A stretch of DNA of 10,553 nucleotides from Coemansia sp. RSA 1804 (GCA_027578815.1 JANBTH010000860.1:1-10553); one strand, 5' to 3'; numbered from the stretch's first letter, positions 1 to 7,545 are shown. Notes: generated by a model not told the origin, from the sequence alone. Translations and numbers: made by a program.

Positions 1-1
1 G

Positions 2-391
2 CCGCTCGCCACGCTGCGCGCGTACTTCGCCTTCGTCAAGGCCGCGTTCGAGCCGCAGACGACGGCCGCCGCCGAGCGCGTGCTGACCGCCTACTACCGC
101 CTGCAGCGCCAGCGCGACGGCGCCAGCGCGGCGCGCACCACGATTCGCCTGCTCGAGAGCCTGATCCGCCTGGCGCAGGCGCATGCGCGGCTGATGTTCC
201 GCGCCAAGGTGCTTGTGCCCGACGCCGTGGCCGCCGTGCTGCTGATGGAGGCCACGATGCTCAGCGCCTCGCTCATCCCGGGCGTCGATGCGCTGCGCTC
301 GCTGCCGGCTGCCGACGCCGATGCCGACGCCGACTACGCGCGGCTGCAGCGCACCGTGCTTGGGCGGCTGGGGCTGGCGCACCTGGCCTAG
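2..391 (+). CDS. MCM9: MCM9-like DNA helicase, C-terminal end (5' partial)
   Basis: The frame is open from the left edge (codon 1 at base 2) to TAG at 389-391, giving the last 129 residues of a larger protein. MCM proteins are AAA+ helicases of replication and repair; MCM9 acts with MCM8 in recombination repair. What is seen is the end of the AAA+ lid: a LRAYFAFVK block near residue 5, a YYRLQRQR helix, and the sensor-2/lid motif RLLESLIRLAQAHARL at about residues 49-64, followed by MFR. The wording TIRLLESLIRLA...ARLMFR and the ending PGVDALRS...RLGLAHLA resemble MCM9 more than MCM2-8. The protein stops just after this domain, so it lacks the long C-terminal tail of animal MCM9. An (Ala-Asp)4 run at fragment residues 104-111 comes from a hexanucleotide repeat. 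Codons are very GC-rich. The gene converges on the Sec72-like gene. MCM8 or another MCM paralogue is the alternative; the MCM family itself is near certain. Confidence 0.82.
   Translation, partial: PLATLRAYFAFVKAAFEPQTTAAAERVLTAYYRLQRQRDGASAARTTIRLLESLIRLAQAHARLMFRAKVLVPDAVAAVLLMEATMLSASLIPGVDALRSLPAADADADADYARLQRTVLGRLGLAHLA
311..334 (+). repeat. In-frame hexanucleotide tandem repeat (GCCGAY x4)
   Basis: Four tandem GCCGAC units, the second reading GCCGAT, lie in frame inside the MCM9-like gene and encode Ala-Asp four times. The repeat sits between the last conserved AAA+ helix and the C-terminal GRLGLAHLA, in what should be a flexible loop. Copy number could vary between strains without shifting the frame. 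Confidence 0.8.
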
Positions 392-490
392 CTGATGCTG
401 GTGGTTCAGTTTGCATGTATTGGGCACAATGTGTTAGAATGAATAGGATATTAACGATGAACCAACTACAGCATGTTCTATTTTCCTCCG

Positions 491-1180
491 TCACACGTAC
501 TCCTCCGCCTTCTCCAGCGCCGTGCGGATGTCGCGCGCGCTGGCGTCCAGCGACACGCCGATGCGGAACTCCATGGCGGCCTGGTCGCATCGGCCGAGAT
601 CCATTAGCGCGCGGCCCATGCGGAAGTGGCCCTTGCTCCAGCCGCGCTTCAGGCGCGTCACGACCTCGGCGTCCCAGTACGCCTCGGACGCATGCTCGAG
701 CGCCAGGAGGCAGGCGGCGCGGTTGGACATCAGCACGGTGGTCTCCTCGATGATCGCGGCGCTCGGGTCCCACAGCGGCCGCTGCGCCGCCACGTTCAGC
801 GCCTCCGTGTACTTCTGCGCCGCCTCGAAGTGGCACTGCGCGCGGAACAGCTCGTTGCCCTCGGTCTTGAGCCGCTGCACCGCCTGCTCCATCTGCGGGT
901 TCGGCGGCGGCAGCGCCATCCGGTTCGCCCCCAGCTGCCGCGCGATGAAGTTCTGCGTCGAGTAGTCCGCCACGCACTCTGCGCACACCTGCTTCCCGTG
1001 CGCCCGGCAGTGCAGCAGCCCGTCCGTCACCGTGATCTCCTGCCCCGCCAGCGCGAACGACGCCTTGCCCGCCGCCGTCGGGAACACCGGCCGCGGCCCG
1101 AACGGCGCTGCTGTGCCCGCCGCTCCCGCTCCCGCCGTTGTTGCTGCTGCCGCGGCTGGCCCTGGCGTCGATGTTGTCAT
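491..1180 (-). CDS. SEC72: Sec72-like TPR subunit of the Sec62/63 ER translocon complex
   Basis: A single exon encodes 229 aa and ends in TGA at 493-491. The start is the ATG at 1180-1178 (MTTSTPGP), which has A at -3; the same frame runs back to 1246 but has no other ATG. Layout: a low-complexity Ala/Thr/Gly/Pro N-terminus (residues 1-35); a compact Cys/His patch, C58-x2-H61-x4-C66-x2-C69; the conserved stretch ADYSTQNFIARQLGANRM (71-88); a PPPNPQ linker (91-96); then about three TPR-type helical hairpins from about 99 to 220, including LKTEGNELFRA, LMSNRAACLLAL and WSKGHFRMGRALMDLGR. In yeast, Sec72 is a cytosolic peripheral subunit of the Sec61-Sec62-Sec63 machinery for post-translational import into the ER, and its TPRs bind chaperone tails. 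The QRPLWDPSA and LKRGWSKGHFRMGRAL signatures fit fungal Sec72 better than a generic TPR co-chaperone. It has no transmembrane segment. Codon use is GC-rich like MCM9. A different small TPR co-chaperone is the main alternative. Confidence 0.85.
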   Translation of the reverse strand: MTTSTPGPAAAAATTAGAGAAGTAAPFGPRPVFPTAAGKASFALAGQEITVTDGLLHCRAHGKQVCAECVADYSTQNFIARQLGANRMALPPPNPQMEQAVQRLKTEGNELFRAQCHFEAAQKYTEALNVAAQRPLWDPSAAIIEETTVLMSNRAACLLALEHASEAYWDAEVVTRLKRGWSKGHFRMGRALMDLGRCDQAAMEFRIGVSLDASARDIRTALEKAEEYV

Positions 1181-1320
1181 TTTGCGGTGTAGTTTGTGGA
1201 TGTGGATACCAGCTATTGTTAAATTACGTAGAGTATGCGAAAGCAAATAATGGAGAGAAAGAAAAGGCTAGCAGGGTTTCTTGCCTTCCCTTCCATTCTC
1301 TTTCCTCCTTTCTGCTGTCC

Positions 1321-1351
1321 TCCGCGGATTGGCCACGGCCGTGCACGTGCA
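1321..1351 (-). promoter_or_regulatory. CCAAT box with adjoining palindromes, probable Sec72 promoter block
   Basis: Within 31 bp lie an 8-bp palindrome TCCGCGGA (1321-1328), a CCAAT box on the minus strand (ATTGG at 1328-1332 on plus), a 10-bp palindrome CACGGCCGTG (1334-1343) and a 10-bp palindrome TGCACGTGCA (1342-1351) holding a CACGTG E-box/bZIP-type core. The block is GC-rich inside a pyrimidine-rich, AT-leaning gap and lies about 150 bp upstream of the Sec72-like ATG, a usual place for a CCAAT box. ATTGG directly followed by CCACG resembles the animal ER-stress element ERSE-II, which has one extra base between the halves. Binding by any factor is inferred. Confidence 0.4.
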
Positions 1352-1479
1352 TTTTAGTTCTGCTATTTTGTTTTCTTACTGCTTTAGCCTCAGTGTTGTG
1401 TTTAACCATGTGAACTATAGTCCCTTATCATTAAAAATTGCGTTTGAAATCGGATAACTGGCTTGTTATTGCTAGCCAA

Positions 1480-1552
1480 GGCCGCGTGGCCCAATGGATA
1501 AGGCGCTTGACTACGGATCAAGCGATTCCAGGTTCGAGTCCTGGCGTGGTCG
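1480..1552 (+). tRNA. tRNA-Arg (anticodon ACG)
   Basis: This is a complete 73-nt cloverleaf. The acceptor stem pairs GGCCGCG (1480-1486) with CGTGGTC (1545-1551) using two G:U pairs, with discriminator G1552. The anticodon stem CTTGA/TCAAG encloses the loop CTACGGA, so the anticodon is ACG at 1513-1515; after A34-to-inosine editing it reads CGU, CGC and CGA. The T stem CCAGG/CCTGG closes the loop TTCGAGT. The internal pol III promoter is visible as the A box TGGCCCAATGG (1487-1497) and the B box GGTTCGAGTCC (1531-1541). There is no intron, and CCA is not encoded, as in eukaryotes. It lies head-to-head with the Sec72-like gene and tail-to-tail with the IDE gene. Confidence 0.98.
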
Positions 1553-1556
1553 TTCC

Positions 1557-1561
1557 TTTTT
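1557..1561 (+). terminator. RNA polymerase III terminator of tRNA-Arg
   Basis: A run of five T begins five bases after the tRNA discriminator base, the normal pol III stop signal. A longer T run at about 1589-1598 could act as a backup. Confidence 0.8.
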
Positions 1562-1671
1562 GGCCCCGCAACAGTTGGTTACATGTCTATTTTTTTTGCT
1601 GTTGCCATTTATAACATACGTTCTATCGCTTGCAATACAATCATAAAGGTTTATAAAGAAACCAAATGCTG

Positions 1672-4600
1672 CTAGTATTTGGGTGCCAGCTTCTCCGCTG
1701 GCTCAGGCAACGGATACACTCCGTTTACTGTTTTGAAGCGGGCAATGTCATGTATCATCCACACGCCTTCGGCTGTCCTGTCCATGCCGATCTTAATATA
1801 CTGCTTCTCCTCTGATTCCAGTTTCGATGTTGAGTCCCTTGGCTCTGCGTTACTATCTTCTTTCTTTAAAGCCATTTCAAGCGCTGTCCTGCTGTTCAGT
1901 GTCGAGTTGCTGTCATTATACAACTGATGGAGCCTGGATGCCAGGCTATCGGTATCACTTTCTGGCAATTCAATGCCGGCCTGAATCAGCGCAACAGCTT
2001 CTGCAACATCAGCAAGCTCTCCGCTGGCAATTCCATCGTACTTCAGACATCCATACAGTGCTATAACTGTCTCTGGATACTTGACAAGGTCTTCACTCTG
2101 AGGTGACCACATCTTTTGCGGCCATGCATAGTAGTCGATTCGTGTGTAATTCTCTGCTGCGGCTGTGGTTGGATTAACGCTTCTGTCCCACGCCCCAATG
2201 ATATCCTCCTTTGTCACTGAACGCAGCTTCTCCACCAGCGTGTGCTTGGAATCGAAATCGTACCATCCGCCTTCAATGTGGCCCCAGTCCTCCGCCGCAT
2301 CCTCACCAATGGATTTATGTTTCTCAAGAATCGACTTGGCGAGTGCGTTAATCTTTTCCTGGATGTCGCTATCGTTTAGCTCCTCCAGTTTTCTCCTAAA
2401 GCCTCGGACAAAGTTGTCAATTCGCAATTTGGCGTACACCGGGCTGTGCTCCCCCTGGACCACGAACCTGAAATTGGAACGCCCAGCCTTTGAAACAACC
2501 AGCCCAGCACCAACCGCATATCCAAGCTGCTCCTTTGTGCGCAGCTCCTCGAAGAACTGGTTGTGCAGTATTGGTCTGATAACCACCAGTGCTGCCGACT
2601 CCCCTTGATCGCTGCCCATGCCACAGTAGATGGTCGAGACAACCCCGCCATTTGCTGCGCCTTCGTCGGACATCTCAAACGAATACATGTACTTTCCAGG
2701 AGAGACGCTTACGGCGTGTACGTTGTGCATCTGTTCTCGCTCGAGATGCGCGGAACCAACAGTGCGGAGAACGGTGTCGCTCATCTCCAGCGCCTCGGAC
2801 TCTGTGAACTGCCCCGAAACCATCATCTGGACAAACGTCTGCTGTAGCAGTCCGGCAACGTACTCCCTGGTGTTCTCGAGCGTGACGTTGTTGAGCAGCG
2901 CGTGCTCCCGCTCCTTGTAGTAGTATGCGGGCGAGTGGGTGAGCACCGCCTGCCACCTCTTGATGCTCTCCGTTGCGGTGGAGAAATGGACGTGGCTGAA
3001 ACTCCTCTCCAGCTCCTGGCGGTACATCTCGTAGTCCTCGGCTGTTAGCTCAAAGTTGGCGACCCGGTGCATGATCTTGGAGAGAAGCAGCGGCATCTTT
3101 TCCTTGAATCCGCTTAATTCAATATTCAGGCTCAGTCCGCCTGTTCCAACCGAATAGTGCATGCCTCCGGTCCCAACGCCGTAGAGCTCCTTTTTAAGCA
3201 CCGAGCTGATGCACATGGAGTAGATTGACCCGTGCACCGATTCCTGTGGCGTTGATGGCAGATGCCTTGGCTCGATTGTTATGTAGACTGCGCCGTGGGG
3301 CGTGTGGAACTCCTTGTCTTGCTTGAACCACAGCTCCAGCTTGTCTGTCAGCTTCAGCAGCTGTGGCCGTTGTATATTGCTGCCACTCTCTTCTGGATCT
3401 ATACTCTTGCCACCGGTGTTGCTCATCTGCAGGTTCTCGGGAATAAAGACGTTTGGCTTGGGGAATGAGAACACCCCCTTTTCGGTAACCGCCTGCCCTG
3501 CCGTAAGCGACGGATCAAGCTGCTCGATGTGGTAGGAAACGTTGTAGAACGGTGTCTGCTTGTCTAGGCCCACCGACTTGTGTTTCTGCGAACCAAAAAA
3601 CAGCCGGTAGTTGGATGGGTTGAGGTGCTCCAAAAAGTCCGAAATACGCTTTTCTGTGTCAGCCGTACCTCCACTGCTTATGATCTGTCCGTGCGACAGG
3701 ATATGCTCTGGCAACAGGTGGTCGTTAAACTGAACCTTGCTTGACCTGATCGCCCAGTGCAATTCGCTTGGCCGCTCGTAGAACTGGTAGTCGAGTTTCA
3801 TGATCTGCGAAAACTCGTTGTAGAACCACGCCTGTGGGCCAACCTCCTGGAGCATTTGAAGGTACTCAAAGACGGCCTTCACAACCTCCTGGTAATGGCT
3901 CGTTCCAAGCGGTGTGAGCTCTACCTGGATGTAAAACGTACTGAGCTGCGAGTTGACCATATCGCTGTTTGCTCCGTCAACATCCATTGCCCACCCCTTT
4001 TCCTTCAGATACGAGAACAGCGACCCCGAGGTGTCGGTGTTCAGCAGAACTGAGAAATACTGGTGCACCGGTTGCCTGTACTCGGGCTCGGTGTTGGGAA
4101 CCGGGAACTGCAAAATGATCTCGTCGGAATCGTCCAGGTTTTCGTAAAACACCGTCTTGCCAAGCTCATTTGGCCCGACTGGATGGTGCGTATTGAGCTT
4201 TATACGCGTGTCTCCTCTATCTTCCACTGCAGAAAACTTTGAAACAGCCCACTCGGTAAGCTGGTCGAGCGTGTGGTTGCCCACAACGGTCAGCTTCATA
4301 ATACTCGCCGAGTAGTACGTGTCGTAGAACCTGCGCACCTCGTCCGCCAGCGACACGTTAGCCTGAAGTGCTGCGACTTTTAGCGTTTCCAGATTTCCGC
4401 AGTTAAACATCGAGTAAGGGTGCTTTGGGTCTGACAAACTTGACAGGAGACTGAAGAACCGCCAGTTGGAGTTGCGTAGACTGCCTTTGAACTCTGAGTC
4501 AACTGCGTGTACTTCTCTGTCAACACCGTTAGGCTTTAAGAGAGGATGCACAAAAAACCAGGATAGTCGATCAAGGGCGCCCTCAAACGCATCGTTGTCA

Positions 4601-5169
4601 ACCGAGAAGTAGTAATGCGTGTGGTCCTTTCCCGTGGCTGCATTGTACGAGCCTGAATGGTTTGCCAGGTACGCGGTATAGTCATCCTCGTTGGGGTATT
4701 TACCCGATCCCTAAAAGAAAGTGATACAAAGCATGTTATTTAGATATCACTCTGCTTCATACGTGTAATTAATGTTCAAGCACTTTTTTTGATTGCTTTT
4801 ACGACTTACCATAAATAGCATGTGCTCAAGGAAATGCGCCATGCCTTGGAAGGATGGCGGGTCTAGCAAACTGCCAACGTTGATGGCAAGCGAGGCGGCG
4901 GCAGTCTCTGCCTGCGGGTCGTAGGTGCACAGCGCAGACATGCCGTTTGGTAGGCGGATAACCCTATGCTGGCGGTGGTCGTTGGGCGACTGCTCCATCG
5001 GGCCTGTGTACTCATAATAAAGACTCCTAGACTCTGTAGTTCGGCGCTGTGCAAACAGCGTTTCATTGCTTGCAGTTCTGTTCCGCACCAGCAGAAATGC
5101 CAGCACAGCAGCAAGAACCACCGGTACAAGATAAAACCGCTCTTTTGACTTTGTTTGTAAGGTGCGCAT
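1672..5169 (-). CDS. Insulin-degrading-enzyme-like M16A zinc metallopeptidase, membrane-anchored (two exons)
   Basis: Exon 1 is 5169-4810 and exon 2 is 4710-1672 (TAG at 1674-1672); the spliced product is 1132 aa. M16A peptidases (IDE; yeast Ste23 and Axl1) enclose and cut short peptides; Ste23 and Axl1 process a-factor pheromone. The inverted zinc site HFLEH gives H112, E115 (catalytic) and H116, and E193 in DREVHAVDSE is the third ligand, 77 residues after H116 as in IDE. The C-terminal half keeps LRTKEQLGY with R844 and Y851, matching the IDE substrate-binding Arg/Tyr pair. Four M16 domains span about 68-900, and the end MIHDIARFKTVNG...PAEKLAPKY matches the family C-terminus. Oddities are a hydrophobic segment at about 12-28 after a basic start (type II signal-anchor pattern) and an extra acidic, polar stretch at about 1030-1090. 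The start ATG at 5169 has A at -3, and the reading frame upstream has no further ATG. About ten N-glycosylation sequons occur, which is no more than chance. The enzyme should be active; its location is inferred. Confidence 0.95.
4711..4809 (-). other. Spliceosomal intron of the IDE-like gene (99 nt, phase 0)
   Basis: On the minus strand the intron begins GTAAGT (4809-4804) and ends TTTCTTTTAG (4720-4711). Splicing joins HFLEHMLFM to GSGKYPNEDDY exactly as in IDE homologues, just after the zinc motif. A branch-point candidate CTAAATAAC lies about 30 nt before the acceptor. Its length is a multiple of three, but unspliced RNA reads 20 foreign residues and then a stop, so retention would cut the protein off right after its active-site helix. 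Confidence 0.93.
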
Positions 5170-5380
5170 AATACAAGTAGAAATGAAAATGGTGATGGAT
5201 AACAAACAAAAAGAAGTGAAAGGAGAGAAAAAAAAGTCTGGGTGTTGATTTCTTTTATGAACAGGATCCGCATACTCTAATCGCTGGGATCTCACAGTCA
5301 AAAATGAAAAAGAAAACCCAGCAAGAACAGAAAAAAGAGGGCAAGGAGTGACAGATGTGCATAACCTTTCTTATTCTTCT
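5170..5380 (-). promoter_or_regulatory. Pyrimidine-rich leader/promoter of the IDE-like gene
   Basis: Read on the minus strand, this stretch before the start codon is rich in C and T, with long TTTTT and CTTTTC runs, as is common just upstream of highly expressed fungal genes. An ATG at 5273-5271 opens a different frame that overlaps exon 1 for 136 codons. If transcripts began upstream of it, it would compete with the true start, so transcription probably starts downstream of 5273. No clear TATA box is visible. Confidence 0.35.
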
Positions 5381-6335
5381 TTACATGTGTTTTGCATATT
5401 CCGAATCACCCATTGCACCCTTTGAACATGTATTTTTTTTCCTCACACGCTCGTGCAATTGTGCTAGCAGAATGGATGCAAGGGAACAAAAGCATAAATG
5501 AAAAAAGGCCATGGAAAGGAACAATATGACCGCAGGCCTTACATACCAGTCAAAAAAAACACCAGCAATACTACCACGGTTCCTATTCCCAAACCCAGCA
5601 ATTGTACTATGCCATGCCATAATGTTATTAAGACGACCAGCAATAAGCAATAACGCTGCGTACGCTTCAATTTTATTGCAAATATCACGGATACAAGGAT
5701 AGTTTTATATGTATTGCTTTTTCGTGCTATAAATTAGCAGCTCTAATGTTTAAAAAGGTCAAAAAGAATAAATATGCAGTAAGAGATAGTTTAACACACA
5801 ATTAATTACATGTTATTAGCATTTAAGGAACAGTCTCAATCAATAAGTAAATGCTATAATAACTATACAAATTGTTTGATCAATGCTCTTTTGCCGCTGG
5901 TCTAAAGGGATTATTTTTGTCTTCTACATCAGTAAACTATACTGTTGATTGCAAATATGAAATTATAGATATTAAAAATATTTTGGTTGCAGAAGTGCCC
6001 GGTTTTTTTGCTAGGAGTTATTAACAGGTGTAAAAGGAATATCAAAATACTTGCCAACAATTATCGTAAAGAGACATCGTTTTACTGCATTTTTATAACT
6101 CAAGAAAAACCATTAGTTCGAGTAATTACACTTGTGATATGCACTTTTTGAACGACTACCAACAAATTTGCATCTGTTTATATAAAAACAGAGGCTCTTA
6201 CTATAACAATTAGTTGCTAAAAATATCGTCAACAAAAATATGTTTTGCCTCATTGTATAAAAAATTGAAGTTTATATTTTGTATATTTCATGATTTACAA
6301 CCAATTAGATTGAAGATTGGATTACATCTTCTTCT
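5381..6335. other. AT-rich intergenic DNA, no supported gene
   Basis: The first 250 bp are moderately AT-rich; from about 5650 on, composition drops to about 23% GC (the 60-base line at 5761, counted by hand). The longest minus-strand frame with a true ATG (5620-5381, 79 codons) has a hydrophobic run but no recognisable domain. It carries a GTATGT donor-like hexamer (5546-5541) without a frame-compatible acceptor, and I do not call it a gene. No tRNA, repeat array or transposon terminus was seen. Confidence 0.6.
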
Positions 6336-6407
6336 GGCTTAGTGGTCTAGCGGTATGATTCTCGCTTTGGGTGCGAGAGGTCCCGGGTTCAAGTCCCGGC
6401 TGAGCCC
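6336..6407 (+). tRNA. tRNA-Pro (anticodon TGG)
   Basis: This is a complete 72-nt cloverleaf. The acceptor stem pairs GGCTTAG (6336-6342) with CTGAGCC (6400-6406) with one G:U pair, and the discriminator is C6407. The anticodon stem CTCGC/GCGAG holds the loop TTTGGGT, giving anticodon TGG (6368-6370), which reads CCA and, by wobble, other CCN codons. The T stem CCGGG/CCCGG closes TTCAAGT, and the B box is GGTTCAAGTCC (6386-6396). There is no intron and no encoded CCA. It is a GC-rich island in very AT-rich DNA, more than 1 kb from the nearest protein gene. Confidence 0.98.
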
Positions 6408-6414
6408 TTTTTTT
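6408..6414 (+). terminator. RNA polymerase III terminator of tRNA-Pro
   Basis: Seven consecutive T follow directly after the discriminator base of tRNA-Pro. This is a strong pol III termination signal. Confidence 0.88.
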
Positions 6415-7290
6415 GCGGCATTTAGCGTTACTACTCTATTTTTTGTTACTGAACAATGTAGAAAAGAGTAAGCCTTTTTATTAAAAAAGAAAGAATCTGC
6501 TTTATAAAAACATTTCATTACAGTTACTTACAAAGATTTTATATTTTGGTATGTTTATTGTGACAACAATATTCAGTTAACTTGTTTAAAAATCTAGTCC
6601 CTAATGAAACAGATTGCTTTCTCTTCCTGTTAATTTTTAAGTAATACATTAAATTTTCTGAGCAGGTGCTCCCTTTGCCAAAGTGGCACTGAAAAGAGCT
6701 GTTTTCATGCATACTAAGCAACTTATGCAACATGTCATAGGATTAAATCAATGTAGTGTTGCCAAATATAAACAGCCTACCCCTCCAGGATTCAATGTGG
6801 AATCTGGGTTGGTTTTCTTTAGCCATTCTCTATTGTACTCAATATATCACATATTATACAACACAGTATACTTTTACCAAAATTCTATTGTGCAGCTACT
6901 CTAGTTTTATCTACCAATATTAATATGAAATTCTTACTTTTATTAATCAAAGAAAACCCTGCGCTTTATACTAGACACTGCAAATTGAAAAAACAATTAT
7001 TAGTTCTAAACACTGAATAATAAAACAATGCTCCTTTTCTGTCTCCTTAATTTTATAATACTCAGTTTAATTGGTTGTTATAATGTTGCAACATTAATGG
7101 TGGCACATGATGCTCTGCAGAGCTGGTAGGCCTAAGCCATGGTGCATGAAAACTTTTTATTATTATCCCTACTACTTCTTTATAAACAAACAAGAGCATC
7201 CCATCTCCACTAGAGTCTATTATAATAGATTATATGCATTTAAATGTTTTCCTTTATTTATACTGTTTGTAGGGCAGCAGAGACCTGTAA
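6415..7290. other. AT-rich intergenic DNA with two GC-richer islets
   Basis: No supported gene. At 6662-6830 the sequence is less AT-rich than its surroundings and lies in a plus-strand frame open from 6662 to 6904 (first true ATG 6708), preceded by TTTTCTGAGCAG, which looks like a splice acceptor. The peptide has no recognisable family and degenerates into AT-rich codons. At 7100-7145 there is a second islet with three perfect palindromes (GCTCTGCAGAGC, TAGGCCTA, CCATGG). Both could be remnants of older genes or elements. Confidence 0.45.
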
Positions 7291-7381
7291 CAAATAAATA
7301 GGAAAAGAAAAAACTATGAAGCTAAAAGAGAGAAGAAAAAACTAAGAGATAGAAAACTAAGAAAAAGGATAAAAAATAGAA
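7291..7381 (+). repeat. Purine-rich tract with imperfect AGAAAAAACTA repeats
   Basis: About 90 bp are almost entirely A and G on the plus strand. AGAAAAAACTA occurs at 7306-7316 and again at 7334-7344, 28 bp apart, with a shorter AGAAAACTA-like copy shortly after. Such strand asymmetry can form unusual DNA structures or exclude nucleosomes; it could equally be simple-sequence drift. Confidence 0.55.
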
Positions 7382-7502
7382 TGTTTTTGTGCTTTTGTAG
7401 TTTTATGATTTTTTATGGTTTTTGAGAATAAAGGGTTCAGTGGCTTGGGTGAGTAGGTATAAAAAGAAAGGAGTGTGTATCCATTAATGATGCACTCAAG
7501 TC

Positions 7503-7545
7503 TCTCACTATATTACCTGTCCATTGGACAGGTAATATAGTGAGA
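7503..7545. repeat. Perfect 43-bp palindrome (21-bp arms, 1-base centre)
   Basis: The arm 7503-7523 is the exact reverse complement of 7525-7545, with T7524 as the single central base; the match ends at 7502/7546. The arms begin TCTCACTATATTACC, and the centre is CCATTGG. Twenty-one matching pairs with a one-base centre are very unlikely by chance. The DNA could extrude a cruciform, and an RNA could snap back on itself, although the one-base loop would force a few central pairs open. It is not next to any recognised gene. A foldback or miniature inverted-repeat transposon is possible, but there is no internal sequence and no obvious target-site duplication. Confidence 0.95.

Noticed and set aside
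273..986. Long minus-strand frame of 237 codons across MCM9 and the Sec72-like gene
   Set aside because: It is an out-of-frame shadow in GC-rich DNA; composition is Arg/Ala/Gly-rich without motifs and it crosses two real genes.
626..1192. Plus-strand frame of 188 codons antisense to the Sec72-like gene
   Set aside because: Arg/Leu-rich peptide typical of the antisense strand of GC-rich coding DNA; the Sec72 frame has clear family motifs.
1181..1246. N-terminal extension of the Sec72-like protein by 22 residues
   Set aside because: The upstream codon at 1246 is TTG, not ATG. The first ATG is at 1180 and has A at -3.
5170..5301. N-terminal extension of the IDE-like protein upstream of 5169
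   Set aside because: The frame is open but contains no ATG (the codon at 5301 is TTG), and it reads as pyrimidine-rich leader.
5381..5620. Minus-strand 79-codon frame with a hydrophobic segment upstream of the IDE-like gene
   Set aside because: No recognisable family. The GTATGT donor-like site inside it cannot be joined in frame to the best acceptor near 5291 (an immediate stop results). Too weak to call.
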